NCBI GenBank assembly: GCA_051453625.1
Contig: JBOZIK010000001.1
Coordinates: 261,825,114 to 261,870,716, forward strand
Direction of reading: 5' to 3'
Source of the DNA: Welwitschia mirabilis
Lineage: Eukaryota > Gnetophyta > Gnetopsida > Welwitschiales
Length of the DNA: 45,603 nucleotides
The position numbers were made by a program, and so were the translations under genes. Below are positions 34,111 through 45,450 of the stretch, in pieces. The first letter of the stretch is position 1. Each line of letters begins with the position of its first letter. The notes beneath the pieces are model-generated. The model made no database searches and was not told the origin of the DNA. It saw only the letters and a list, made by a program, of their open reading frames with translations.

Positions 34111-35470
34111 TGTCATACCCTATATCTTGTAAACCTTAATTACTTGAATATTAAGCATATTAAGCTTTTAATCAGATGATCAATTACTCTTCTCTAAAGG
34201 CCTTATCAAAATAAGATGGTATTTTAAATTAACCTTAGTTTGCTATTTTAATAATTTACTATAAAAATGATAATAGCTATGTTAATAAGTTTTTATAAAA
34301 AAAGCTTTTCAAACATTTAAAATTAGATAACTCCATCATGTGAGGAATTAAAATCACATAATAAAACTAATAAATTAAAAATTTCAAGAGGACATAATAA
34401 TATATTTTATATTTTCATTACCCATTTAAATTNNNNNNNNNNTGAGTATGTTGATAATATGTGCACTCTTACCTAAAACCAAGAATAATAAATGGGTATA
34501 TTTACTCTAGTATAAATTTTTTCTTCTTGAGATATGTAAAGAAACTTGGTTCATAACATATTTATTGTTTTATTCATTAGAATTAAAGAGTTTATCTTAT
34601 TATGCTAGATGAAAATTTTGAGATTTGTGCATTTATTATTTTGGTGCATGTCTTTGATGAATTAAACTTACTTATGAGCCTATGAAGGATTAAGAAGAAG
34701 CTAGCATGAGAAAATGATGCATGTAATTAATTTTGCTAATTAAAGTAAGAAGATTAGTGATCCTAGCTAGATGCATGAGTCATAAATGTGATCTCCTTTT
34801 GTACTCTAATGTTACTTACTACTTATCCCACTTATGAATGCTAAATCTTATGAACTTATGATTTTGAGCTATGTGACTTTGTTCATCTATATATAGAGAT
34901 TCTTTCCTCTCTTGCAAAAAGAAGATAATTTTCATTTTTTCATATAAGTAAATTTCTTTCTTTCCTCCCTCTTTCATTTATTTGTTGCTTGTAGAGCTTG
35001 GATCTTGGAAGCTTGGTGCTAAAGAAATTTTAAGCTTGGATCTTTATCAATCTTCGACTATCAAGGACTTATTAATCTTTCTAAGTAAGGTCTTTACTTA
35101 TATTATTCATATGATGTCTTTTAATATTTTAATAGAATGATGTAATACTTGAATCAGACTACTATTTGTGATATATCATAAAATTATGTTATTTCTTATC
35201 ATTGGATCTTCCCAAGTTATGGAAAGATATAAGGGATCTCTTATGCTTAGTGATTGAGGTTACCAATGAATTATTATGGCCAAATAACCACTTCAAGGAT
35301 TCACCACATACTTGAGTACTCATGTTTATTTTGTATTAATATACATAACAATATATTTTTCATTTATTGTGCATTAGGTCCATCTTATTAGGAGTAAAGT
35401 ATAATCCTTAAAAATCTCTTTCAGGCTAGTACTCCTTCGTGGTAATCCTAAGGCTTATAGTAAATATTTT
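34111..35470 (+). repeat. 3' LTR of the chromovirus (end not fixed)
   Basis: It starts tgtcataccctat after the polypurine tract. A TATA box lies at 34888-34895, followed by a pyrimidine-rich stretch (34898-34980). A 10-N gap is at 34433-34442. The end is unsure; the ggtaatcctaaggcttatag text at 35441-35460 resembles the last part of gypsy LTRs. Confidence 0.6.
34888..34895 (+). promoter_or_regulatory. TATA box in the chromovirus 3' LTR
   Basis: TATATATA followed by agattctttcctctcttgc, a common promoter layout in plant LTRs. Confidence 0.5.
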
Positions 35471-37641
35471 TTTTTTCTGAATTGACTTGATTTTTTTATC
35501 TACGTTGATTTGAATTATTAAATTTAGTGAAGATTGTTTCTAAATAATTATTTTATCTATTATATTCATTAATTTACTGATTGAAATTATTACATAACTA
35601 GTTGTAGAAACTTTACCATATTTCTTTAGACAAAGTTAAATTTCTAGAGTAGAGGCATAAGATATAGACATTATACCTTATTAATTAGTAGGTATAAATT
35701 AGTGAAATATTTTCTATAAATCTAGTATTGTGTTATAAATGTGAAAATATAAAAATAATAATTTTTTAATTTGTAATAATTTTTAAAAAATTTATTTGTT
35801 AAGATACATTAGAAAATAAATGCAAAAAATAGTAAGTAATTATTTTACATTTTTCTAACCATTAGTTAAGATATATATAAACTTGAGCATCCTAAGTATT
35901 TTAAAAGTTATGATTATTTTAGTGTAATGTGATAGAACTATAATTTTAGAAATTTTGACAATTTTTAATCTTAAATGATGACCTTAGAAATAATATTTTT
36001 AGAATTCCAATATAGTTTAAGTTAGATTTTAAGGACCCTATTATGAGTCTATTTTATGAAAAACTACTATCATTTGTTTTTTTCTTTATAATTAATTAAT
36101 TATTAATAATTGATTATGATTGCTCCTTAGAGCCCAAAAATGTTATGATTAATGTTTTAAATTATAGAAAATTTATTACTTAAAAATTTATATAAAATTT
36201 GAGTATCTAAGACAATTTTTTATTAGAAGCCTTAAGTTAAATTACTTATAAATAATATTTTATTTATAGAAATACCTCTCATACTTTTTTTCTTTATCAT
36301 ACTTTAAATGCATATGCTTGTAATTATTTTCACCTTAAGAGTTTAAGTAACATGAATATTCTTTGCCTTGTTACTTATTTTCTTGACTTATAATATAGCC
36401 ATATGAATTTTGGATGAAGAGTTATATCTTAACAATCATGCTTGAGCTATACTTTCTTTTGTTTACCTTCATTATACCAATCTATAGAGATTGTCATATG
36501 AGCATAGAGGAATGTTTCTAGGACTGACATAGCTCCACATATGGATTAGTTTCTTTAAGTATATTATTAAGATAATTCTAATAAGAATCATCCCCACACT
36601 TGAATTTCATCATCAAGACGGTTTGAATTGCTTTTTTTAATAATACCTTTTTGAAAGTGGAACTTACTCTGACTTAATCTCTCCAGTGGTTGTCATTGAT
36701 AGATCATGTTGCATCATCTAGAGATGTTTCAATGAAGCATGGATCATTTATAAATATGCATCCACCTTATGTACCACTTATCACCTATATTGGGGTATAT
36801 CGAGATGAAGTGAAAGCTTATAGAGTTAAGCCCAGTCATGTTTGTATAGTTTAGAACCTGAAGTAGAACCAACTCACATCCAGAGAGTGGCTAAATATTA
36901 AGTTGAAATGCCATTAATCGGAGTTACAACCTCCTATTATATTGGTTAGGTACTATACTTAAACTTATCCATGTATGTTATAGTAATTTTACATCTCCTC
37001 AACTATTTACAAGAATATATTTCTATGTGAAGAAAAACTAGGAACAACTCAAAGATACAAATTTATGACATCACTATTGTTTGTAAATCAAAATAAGTTA
37101 GGGATAATTATAGATAAATATATAATAATAATATGATTTATTTTTTCTTAAAATATAAAAATGCTAATGAAGGAATAAGTAAAATTTAATCTTAGGTTTT
37201 ACTATATTTATTTGGTAATAATATTCAAGAATGAAGGAAGAACAAAAATAGTGCTTAATGAGGGTAAGAGAAGAGAGAGTATTACAAGATCCCAAGCTAG
37301 CTGTGAGATGGTTTAATAAAGAATTGAATTCTTTTCAGAATTTGAAAGTAGGAAATAATTAGGTTAACTTGATGGCTTTTCAATATACTTATGAAAAGTC
37401 TACTAGCCTTTGAAAAATTTTCATTAAACTTCAATAATTTTTTGCTTCATGATTGTCAAATCTGAGATAATAACTCTCTCTACATATAGAGGATGTATGT
37501 CAGGTAGATTACACACTTCTTCTTCTATTTTCATCAAGCAAGGCTTGCACTTTTATATTGAATGCTATTAATGTAGGAGTTATTTGTAACCACAAATGGT
37601 GCATATAACATGCATCCTCTTTTTATATTTCTACTTTGAAA
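35471..37641. other. AT-rich stretch without a gene
   Basis: No coding text was found up to the LINE relic. The 35470-36360 part is extremely AT-rich; 36480-36990 has more mixed sequence but no recognisable feature on either strand. The upstream part of the LINE may be hidden here in unreadable form. Confidence 0.45.
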
Positions 37642-38290
37642 ATAATTTGGAAGCCTCCATCTCTTCCTAAGATCAAACACTTTCTTTGGTACCTAATTTT
37701 TTAGGATCTTCCTATTGGTAATTACCTATAACATTTGGAAGTATGAGATCCATGTTGTTATTTTATTTGTAATCAAGACAATGATTTTTTGCATGTTTTT
37801 GTTTATTGTCCATTTACTAGAAATGCATGGAATTGGGCTTCTATTGTTGTTTCTTATATTCGCATTTGAACACCATTCTTTTGGGAACCAATTGGAATTT
37901 AGGTCAACCTCATCCTTTTCTATGAAACATCATTAGATCATGCATGCTTTATTTCATACGGAAGTGAAGATGTGATTTATAATTTAAAAAACAAAATGTC
38001 TCCACTTTCTTTTTCTTAGATATACAAGAAAACTATAGTATTTTTTGACTGAGATCTTTTCATATTCATGCCCATGTAATGAAGGGGAAGTTAGGCAAAT
38101 TCTTTTATGTAATTACTCATACCTTTGTTTCCTTTGAATTAAAGTTAGCATAGCTCTCTCTTGCTCTAGTTTTTTCATTCAGAGTGATTTTTCTTTTGTG
38201 TTTCTATAGTTTAGTTGCTTTTTAAGTTAGTAGTTTCTTTTTCCCTTTTGATCTTGTAAGTTTAAGTTTTTTTGATATTAATAAAACAAT
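37642..38290 (+). mobile_element. 3' end of an L1-type LINE (zinc-knuckle relic)
   Basis: In one frame, 37642-37704 reads IIWKPPSLPKIKHFLWYLIF and then stops. A little further on, HVFVYCPFTRNAWNW (about 37793-37840) is readable. These are the two hallmarks of the zf-RVT region at the end of plant L1 ORF2 (W....P.K.K.FLW and C..C...E...H.F..CPF....W). A Cys pair before it (DPCCYFIC) fits the knuckle. The tail runs through T-rich sequence to gatattaataaaac at 38274-38287, a likely 3' end. The 73-codon frame 37715-37936 is a shadow in another frame. Confidence 0.65.
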
Positions 38291-39780
38291 TTTTTAGGGT
38301 CTAGCAGCACCACTTTCTAAGGGATGGAAATAGAAAGAGATATATTAAATTATTAATCTCCTATGAAATCAATTAAATTTTATACACTTTACTTAAAAAA
38401 TTTGAAATTACTCTCATCAATCATTTTAAAAGTAGTTGATTGAATATTTCAGAGTTAATGAAAGTCCTTATTAGAAAATGAGAAAACATGTTGGAAAATA
38501 ACTTATAGAATCATCCCTTTGAAATCCATTATGTTACTAGAGTTCATTGGATGTTGGTTTTAAGAAACATAGACATTTTGTAAAAGAAAAGAGAGAAACT
38601 AAAAATAATGGCAATGCATTAACTTTAATTTTAAAAAAGCAAGAAGTGTAAAATACAAAATTTTGAAAACTTTTACACTAACATTTAAGGTTTTGTGATA
38701 ATTTCACTTCTGATGGAAGCTAATACATTAATAATTTTGATAATGTTGTATCATTATCATATTATTATTTTACTATTTTTAAACTATAGGAATAACATAT
38801 ATAAATTGAAGTTTTATTGGTTTCAGAGATATTACTTTTCATAATATCACTTTCATTGATTTTGAGAGGATATTGCTTCTCATATTATCACTTTTAAGAA
38901 AGATTGAAATTAATTGATAATTTCAAAGTTATTTGAATAAGATGAATGGCACTAAGTGATGGAAAATCATGCTTACCTTGTAAGGGTGAAAATTAACCCC
39001 TATGAGAGTGACCCTCTTTAGGTTTTTAATAAAAAGATGCTGACTTATTGTAAAATAGAGGGGGACCACATTTTGATTTGTTTTACTTTCCAAGGGTAGA
39101 AAAACTTAGGTCTACATTGTTTAAAAGGAATAGCAAACGAAAAAAACAAAACTAAACCAAAACAAAAGTTAAAATAAAAATGAGAAAATAAAAAATACAT
39201 GGTTAGATTACTAAAATGTTGGACTTATAGAATTTCAAATTTGAGATAGTAACGAACTCTGAGACAAAAATCCAAACAATTTTTTTTATTGAGAATCTTT
39301 AATAAAAGAAGTCCATGCATGCTAAATGATATCTAGAAAATCTCTACCAAAATGCAACAGTTGGGTTTCAAAGATGGAGAAAAGTTGAGCTTGTGGGAGA
39401 TATTGATGGTGTTGAGGATTCACAAAGGAAAGATTACAGGGCATTGTAAAGGTGCTGGGTAAAAGCTCTGTTGTGATGTTTCTGAGGATTAATAGAATAT
39501 TTCAATTATTAGAATTACTTGGTTTTTAAAGGCCTATCTAAGGCTTTTACCCTATCACATGTCAAATGTAGTTGGTCCTTTTGAGGCTAAGATCTTTTAA
39601 CTAAGTATTGGGTTTTTTATTATTATTATATTGAGGTCTTGTATTTATTATTATGATTATCACTATTATTATACACGATTTTTAGATATCAAAGACTAAT
39701 GAAAGTATAAACACATGGGATAATGAGATTTTTAAGGTCAAATAGAATTCAAAGGTTAGAAATTAATGTGTTTATCACAT
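38291..39780. other. upstream flank of the P450 gene; no gene seen
   Basis: AT-rich sequence with simple words (ttattattat near 39617-39680). No repeat or coding text was recognised. It may contain distal control elements of the P450 gene, but none can be named. Confidence 0.4.
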
Positions 39781-39971
39781 AGAACACCACATTTATAGTA
39801 ACACATATGTATCCTGTAGAACTGTCCCGGCCTGCTAGCTGTGTAATTGTCGCTTGCAAGATATTTTCAACCAGTTCAGCCCGCAGGAAGCCTACAAAGA
39901 GATGTAGCGATCCGTGGAACGAAAGAACAGCAGTTACATAGTAGTCGCAGACGAAAAACCCTGCACAGCAA
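39781..39971 (+). promoter_or_regulatory. putative core promoter and 5' UTR of the P450 gene
   Basis: GC content and CpG rise sharply from about 39825. A weak TATA-like tttatagta lies at about 39791-39799, 170 bp before the ATG, which would give a leader of roughly 140 bases. The start codon context is gcaaATGac. An upstream reading frame with ATG-like start overlaps the leader but is unlikely to be the main product. Confidence 0.35.
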
Positions 39972-41545
39972 ATGACGGACCTCCAGTCGATCTCACTGTT
40001 CGTTCTGGTTGGGATTTGCAGCTACATCTGGCTCCTCCTGCAACATGCCCTGGAAAGAAGATTGAAGCGGCTTCCTCCGGGACCGATCGCGCTGCCCGTT
40101 TTAGGCAACATCCTTCAAATCGGACGCAGACCAAATGAATGTCTGCAACGCCTTTCACAAAAATATGGTGATCTCATGAGTCTCAGCTTGGGATCCAAGA
40201 CTGTAATAGTTGCGTCTTCTCCCGCCCTGGCAAGAGAAATCTTTACGAGGCTCGACAAAGACCTCGCTGGCCGAGACCCGCCGGAGGCGGCCAAAATTAT
40301 GGACTCTCACAAGAGGAGTTTCATCTTTGCGCAGCCGGACAAGCACTGGAGGATTCTCAGACGAATCTCGAATACTGCGATTTTTGGCGCGAAAAAGCTT
40401 GAATCACTTCGGCACCTCCGAGGTTCTCAGATTTCTCAGTTGGTTCTGAAAATTTACGAGCAGTCGAACGTCGGAAAAACGTGCGTGGAAATCAGAGAGA
40501 TGGTGATGAAATCGTCTGTAAACTTGATTGGTAAAATTGTATTCAGCATGGACATGTTTGAAGTGGACTCTCCATCATTTAATGAGTTCAAGGATGCCTT
40601 GCATATGCTCGCGCTTTGCAGTTCGAAACCGAATTTGGCCGATTTCTTTCCCATCCTTCGATCTCTGGACCCGCAACACATTGTCCGCGATACCAAATTC
40701 CACTTTCAGAAATTGCAGGGAATCTTTGAGAAGATCATCCGGCAGCGCTGTGCGCGGAGGAGACAAGTCGAAAACGATGTTCTGCAAACCTTGTTGGATC
40801 TCATGGACTCCGAGTTCACTCTTTTCGACATCAGAGTTTACTTAACTGTAAGTAACATTGGATGATTGATACATGTAGGGTTTGCTCTGGCCGACGGTGA
40901 TTATATTCCAAAAGCTGCAATTGCGTGATGCAGGATCTCTTCCTTGCCGCGACGGACACGACACACGTAACAATAGAATGGGCGTTGAGCGAGCTTATCA
41001 GAAACCCATCAATAATGAAGAAAGCACAGGCCGAGATCGACGATGTGGTTGGTCGCGGGAGGCTTCTAGAGGAGACGGACGTTGAGAGGCTGCCGTATCT
41101 GCAGGCAGTGGTGAAGGAGACTCTGCGGATGCATCCGGCTGCGCCGTTGCTTGTTCCTCACTCAGCCCAGAAAACCACAGAAATCGCAGGTTTTGTTATA
41201 CCGAAAGACGCCCAAGTGATTGTAAACTTCTGGGCCATCGCAAGAGATGCGAGCGTATGGAAAGAGCCCTGCGAGTTCAAGCCGGAGAGATTTCTACAAC
41301 AGAATGTAGATTTCAGAGGTCGAGATTTTGAATTCATACCGTTCGGTTCAGGAAGAAGGATGTGCGCAGGAATGCCTCTGGCAAATGTCATAATTCACAG
41401 TGTTTTGGGCGCTCTCATCCACTCGTTCGAGTGGTGCGCGGAGGACGTTGCGGACATGGACTACAAATTCGGGTTGACGATGCACAAGGCTAATCCTCTG
41501 CTCGCCATCCCTATGCCCCGACTGCCTTGCCACGTTTATGAATGA
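39972..41545 (+). CDS. cytochrome P450, CYP76-like (two exons, complete)
   Basis: Exon 1 is 39972-40847 (292 codons) and exon 2 is 40934-41545 (203 codons and stop), giving 495 residues, the usual length for a plant microsomal P450. An N-terminal membrane anchor (residues 5-25) precedes the proline hinge RLPPGP (33-38). The C-helix W126-x3-R130, the I-helix AATDTT (297-302), the K-helix ETLR (354-357), FKPERF (407-412) and the haem loop PFGSGRRMCAG (428-438, Cys436 as haem ligand) are all present. The I-helix Gly is Ala298, which is unusual. AGRDPPEAA, YKFGLTMHKANPLLAIP and RDFEFIPFG fit CYP76 best within the CYP71 clan. It should be an ER-bound monooxygenase using NADPH-P450 reductase. From memory, gymnosperm CYP76AA members act on monoterpenes; the substrate here is unknown. 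A partial paralogue lies downstream. Confidence 0.9.
40848..40933 (+). other. P450 intron, 86 bp, phase 0
   Basis: The donor is act|gtaagt and the acceptor gatgcag|gat. Splicing joins FDIRVYLT to DLFLAATDTT without shifting frame, just before the I-helix oxygen-binding motif. An in-frame stop at 40863 shows the intron must be removed. It is more AT-rich than the exons. Confidence 0.9.
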
Positions 41546-42102
41546 GATTAAAAGAAATGTTTAACTTGTTGACTGACGTGGGACCACACCATTGGTGAAG
41601 TCAGCATCTTAGTTGTCTTATGGAACCTGGCGCTGCTTGCGTGTCTGGATTTGAGTAGTGCCTGTCCCAGTTACGTTAGAATGACAAATACTGTTATGGC
41701 TGAGGGAGTAAAGCCTTTAGCGGTTTGAAGTAGACATTAAGTTTTAAACTTAAAGCTTTGAAAAGTAGACAAACCCTAGCAATGGGACTTAGATTTAAAG
41801 GTGCTTTCATGTTATTCTCACAGTTGAGTTTTTACAACTTTATTCTTGTAAATTATAACAAAGATTTAGTGTCATCGTAAGTTCCTGAATTGGTTATATG
41901 CTTTTATTGGATAGGTTTTCCAAACGGGAAAATTAATTGCCTTTTCATACGCGTCTCCTCTAATTCAAATTAAAAAATTAACTAAAATCATTTTCCTTTC
42001 TTTTAACCCTACATTGCTTTTGACCTTTGTTCTTCTTTAGTTCTATTTCATTGGATTTATTTGGAAACATTAGTTAAAGAAGTCGAATTCTTTACATTTG
42101 TC

Positions 42103-42172
42103 AATGAGATGGTAGTATAACTAATAGGAGACTCGTCTTTTATTTTAGAGTTCGTGGGTTCAGAATTTTAGA
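42103..42172 (+). mobile_element. tRNA-like SINE head in P450 flank
   Basis: gagatggtagtataactaat (A-box-like) is followed by gtgggttcagaat (42154-42166, B-box-like). The same head occurs at 44261-44330 in the second copy, so it was inserted before the duplication. The SINE body beyond it cannot be delimited. Confidence 0.45.
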
Positions 42173-42527
42173 TGAACTAATTGACATACTAGAAGGCATG
42201 GGAGAATTATGAAATCATTTGTTAAGAAAATTATGATAGCTATGCTCTTAAGGTGAAGGTGTGGACACTAAAAATTTTGAGTTTGACATCCCCAAAGTCT
42301 TTTTTTAAAGAATTAAAATATTAATATGATATTGTAAGAAATCTAAGAATATATCATGAATACACACAAAGTGAGGGTATCATGTTTCCTTTACTATTTT
42401 AATGCCTTCTCCTCCATCTTCCTATCCCTTTGATAATTTTATGTCATGTTGTAAAATTATGCTTTTAGCTAAAAAGCATTTTCTGATAAGGCTACTTTAT
42501 GGATAATTAATCTTTCCAAACAACAGC

Positions 42528-42875
42528 ATTGATGGAACTCCAAAGTATCTTTTGAATATGGATATTACCACTACTTACCTTTAAGGAGTTCAAATTAATG
42601 GCACTCCAAAGTAGCTTTTCAATATGCACTTCTTAGATGACTCTTTGATGATTTACAATGAAGTCTTGTTTTTAATATGGATATTTTCATTAATTTCATT
42701 TGAGGAATTAAGATTGATAGTACTTTAAAGTAGCATTTTACTATGTAGTTTGCATACAACTCCATGATTCATAATGAAACTTTCTTTCCATATAAATATT
42801 TCCACTAATTGCATCTAGGGAATTAAGAGTGATGACACTCTAAAGCATCTTTTCAATATGAACTTTGTGAATCTT
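42528..42875 (+). repeat. imperfect ~118-bp tandem repeat in P450 flank
   Basis: Units start at 42528 (shortened), 42594, 42713 and 42828, each with att(g/a)atg..act(c/t)..aaagta(g)c near the start and a(t)ttt(g)aggaattaag at the end. The same set is found at about 44692-45040 in the second copy. Confidence 0.65.
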
Positions 42876-43321
42876 AAATTAATTGAACTAAGTCCTTTAT
42901 CTTTTGTAATAAAGAGGTTAAACCTTGATTTCACACTAAATAATGCTATTTCTTTTTAGAATGAATCATTGAAGCCTTTTACGAATTGCTTTCTGATTTG
43001 GGATAACTTTAAGTAATTCTAAAATTTTATTGTCTACAAAATTAGAAATAAAATTGATAAATGAAAACATAAGAAAATTACCTTGACAGCTAAGTATCTA
43101 GTTTGCAAATACATTACTCTTATTACTACATCACATGTAAACAATGTTTTGCTAAGATTGGTTAAATATTGAAGAAGTTGCTTTGGTAAGGATTACAAAC
43201 TAGGATAGCTTTCGATAGAGTTTCCTAGGATGTTTTCACTGTTAAGAAGGATGATGGTGTTTTGGATTTAATAAATTTTTTACACTAAGAGATTTTTCTA
43301 TATGCTAATTAGGTCTCAAAA

Positions 43322-43421
43322 NNNNNNNNNNNNNNNNNNNNNNNNNNNNNNNNNNNNNNNNNNNNNNNNNNNNNNNNNNNNNNNNNNNNNNNNNNNNNNN
43401 NNNNNNNNNNNNNNNNNNNNN
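43322..43421. other. 100-N assembly gap within the second P450
   Basis: The gap falls between the 3' flank of gene 1 and codon 398-equivalent of gene 2. A round 100 N usually means unknown length. About 1.3 kb of coding and intron sequence would be needed for a full second gene. Confidence 0.9.
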
Positions 43422-43724
43422 CCGAGCGTATGGAAAGAGCCCTGCGAGTTCAAGCCGGAGAGATTTCTGCAACAGAATGTAGATTTCAGAGGTCGAGATT
43501 TTGAATTCATACCGTTCGGTTCAGGAAGAAGGATATGCGCAGGAATGCCTCTGGCAAATGTCATAGTTCACGGTGTTTTGGGCGCGCTCATTCAGTCGTT
43601 TGAGTGGCGCGCACAGGATGTTGCGGACATGGACTACAAATTCGCATTGACCATGCACAAGGCTCATCCCCTACTTGCCATCCCTACGCCGCGACTATCT
43701 TGCCACGTGTATAAATGCGATTGA
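43422..43724 (+). CDS. cytochrome P450, CYP76-like paralogue (3' fragment)
   Basis: One hundred codons and a stop are open from the gap edge, equivalent to residues 398-495 of the upstream gene plus two extra residues (CD) at the end. Identity is 86 of 98. FKPERF and the haem loop PFGSGRRICAG are intact. Changes include M435I, C460R, G472A and P490S; none hits a known catalytic residue. Nothing shows it to be dead, so it may be a working gene whose 5' part is unassembled. The alternative is a truncated copy that begins at the breakpoint. A candidate poly(A) signal lies about 150 bp downstream. Confidence 0.75.
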   Translation, partial: PSVWKEPCEFKPERFLQQNVDFRGRDFEFIPFGSGRRICAGMPLANVIVHGVLGALIQSFEWRAQDVADMDYKFALTMHKAHPLLAIPTPRLSCHVYKCD

Positions 43725-45450
43725 AAGAAATATTGGCTCTGTTGTCTGATTTGGGACCACATCATTGGATGAAAGCATGTTCTTTGTCTTATCGAACCTC
43801 GCCGTGCTTGCGTGTCCGGATTTGGGCAGTGCCCGTCCCACTTGAGTGAGCGACAATTAGTATTCTATCGCTGGGGAAATAAAGCATTTAGCCACACTAA
43901 TTTATAAATTTTAAGCTTTGAAAAGTAGCCAAACCCTAGCTATGGAACTTAGATTTGAAGGTGCTTTCATGTTTATTCTCATAGTTGAGTTTATAGAACT
44001 TTATTCTTGTAAATTATAAAAAAGACTTAGTTTTGTCATAAGTTTCTCAATTGGTTATGCTTTTATTCAATAGGTGTTCTAAATGGGAAAATTGATTGTC
44101 TTTTCATATGTTTTTCTTTTAATTCAAATTAAAAGATCACTAAAATTAATTTCCTTTCTATAACCCTACATTGCTTTTGGCCTTTGTTCTTCTTTAGTTC
44201 TATTTCATTGGATTTGTTTAGAAACATTAGTTGAAGAAGTCAAATTCTTTACATTTGTCAATGGGATGGTAGTTTAACTAATAGGACAATCATCTTCTAT
44301 TTTAAAGTTTGTGGGTTTAAAATTTTAGATGAACTAATTAACATACTAGAAGGCATGGGAGAATTATGAAATCGTTTGTTAAGAAAATTATGATAGCTGT
44401 GCTCTTTAAGTGAAGGTATGGTCACTAAAAGTTTTGAGTTTGACATCCCTAAAGTCCTTTTTGAAAGAGTTAAATATTAATATGATATTGTAAAAAATCT
44501 AAGAATGTACTATGAATACACATAAACTGAGGATATCATGTTTCCTTTACTATTTTAATGCCTTCCTCTTTTAACTCCACCATCTTATCCCTTTGATCAT
44601 TCTACGTCATGATGTTAAATTATACCTTTAGTTAAAAAGCATTTTCTAATGAGATTATTTTATGGATAATTAATCTAGCTAAACATCGGGATTGATGGAA
44701 CTCAAAAGTATCTTTTTAATATGGATATTACTACCACTTACATTTAGGGAATTAACATTAATGGAACTTTGAAGTAGCTTTTGAATATGCACTTTGTAGA
44801 TGACTTTTTGATGATTTACAATGAAGTATTCTTTTTAATAGCGATATCTCCTTTAATTTAATTTGAAGAATTAAGATTGTTAGCACTTTAAAGTAGCTTT
44901 TTACTGTGTAGTTTGCATATGACTTCTTCATGATTCACAATGAAACTCACTTTTCAATATGAATATTTCCACTAATTGCATTTAGGGAATTAATAGTGAT
45001 GACACTCTAAAGCATCTTTTTAATATGCACTTTGTGAATCTTAAATTAATTGAACTAAGTCCTTTGTATTTTGTAATAAAGAGGTTAGATCTTGATTTCA
45101 TACTAGGCACTGGTATTTTTTTTAGAAAGAATCATCTAAGCCTTTACAAATTGCCTTCTCATTTGGGATAACTTTAAGAAAATGTGAAATTTTATTATAT
45201 ACAACATTAAAAAGAAAATTGATAAATGAAAGACTAAGAAAATTACCTTGACAGCTAAGTATCTGGTTTGCAAATACATTACTCTTCTTACTATGCCTCA
45301 TGAAAATATTATTTTGCTAAGATTGGTTAAATATTTGAAGAACTTGCTTGGTACTAGTTTTCTAAGATGTTTTCACTTTTAAGAAGGATGATGATGCTTT
45401 GTATTTAATAAATGTTTTACATTAAGAGATTTTTCTAAATGCTAATTGGG
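43725..45450 (+). repeat. P450 3' flank, second copy of duplicated segment
   Basis: It aligns with 41546-43318 along its length with many substitutions and small indels, for example loss of about 30 bp near 45345 relative to 43180-43215. It has lost more CpG in the AT-rich part than near the gene. The homology runs up to the point where the first copy enters the gap, so the true right end of the unit is near 45450 or hidden. Confidence 0.85.
43878..43883 (+). terminator. candidate poly(A) signal of the second P450
   Basis: AATAAA stands 154 bp after the stop. The first copy has agtaaag at the same place, so the signal there is weaker or elsewhere. Confidence 0.4.

Larger units (their letters stand above)
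41546..43321 (+). repeat. P450 3' flank, first copy of duplicated segment
   Basis: From the stop codon to the gap this segment aligns with 43725-45450, including gcgtgtctggatttg (41639-41653), aaaccctagc (41772-41781), the tRNA-like head and the 118-bp repeats. No gene lies in it. The shared homology starts inside exon 2, so the duplicated unit spans at least codon 398 to the gap, about 2.07 kb. The first hundred bases include the 3' UTR; a clear AATAAA is not seen in this copy. Confidence 0.85.

Noticed and set aside
39914-40158. 74-codon frames on both strands overlapping the P450 start
   Set aside because: They are shadows of exon 1; the P450 frame has the motifs and the gene structure.
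40155-41533. Other plus- and minus-strand frames inside the P450 gene
   Set aside because: High GC of the exons leaves chance open frames; none has family likeness.
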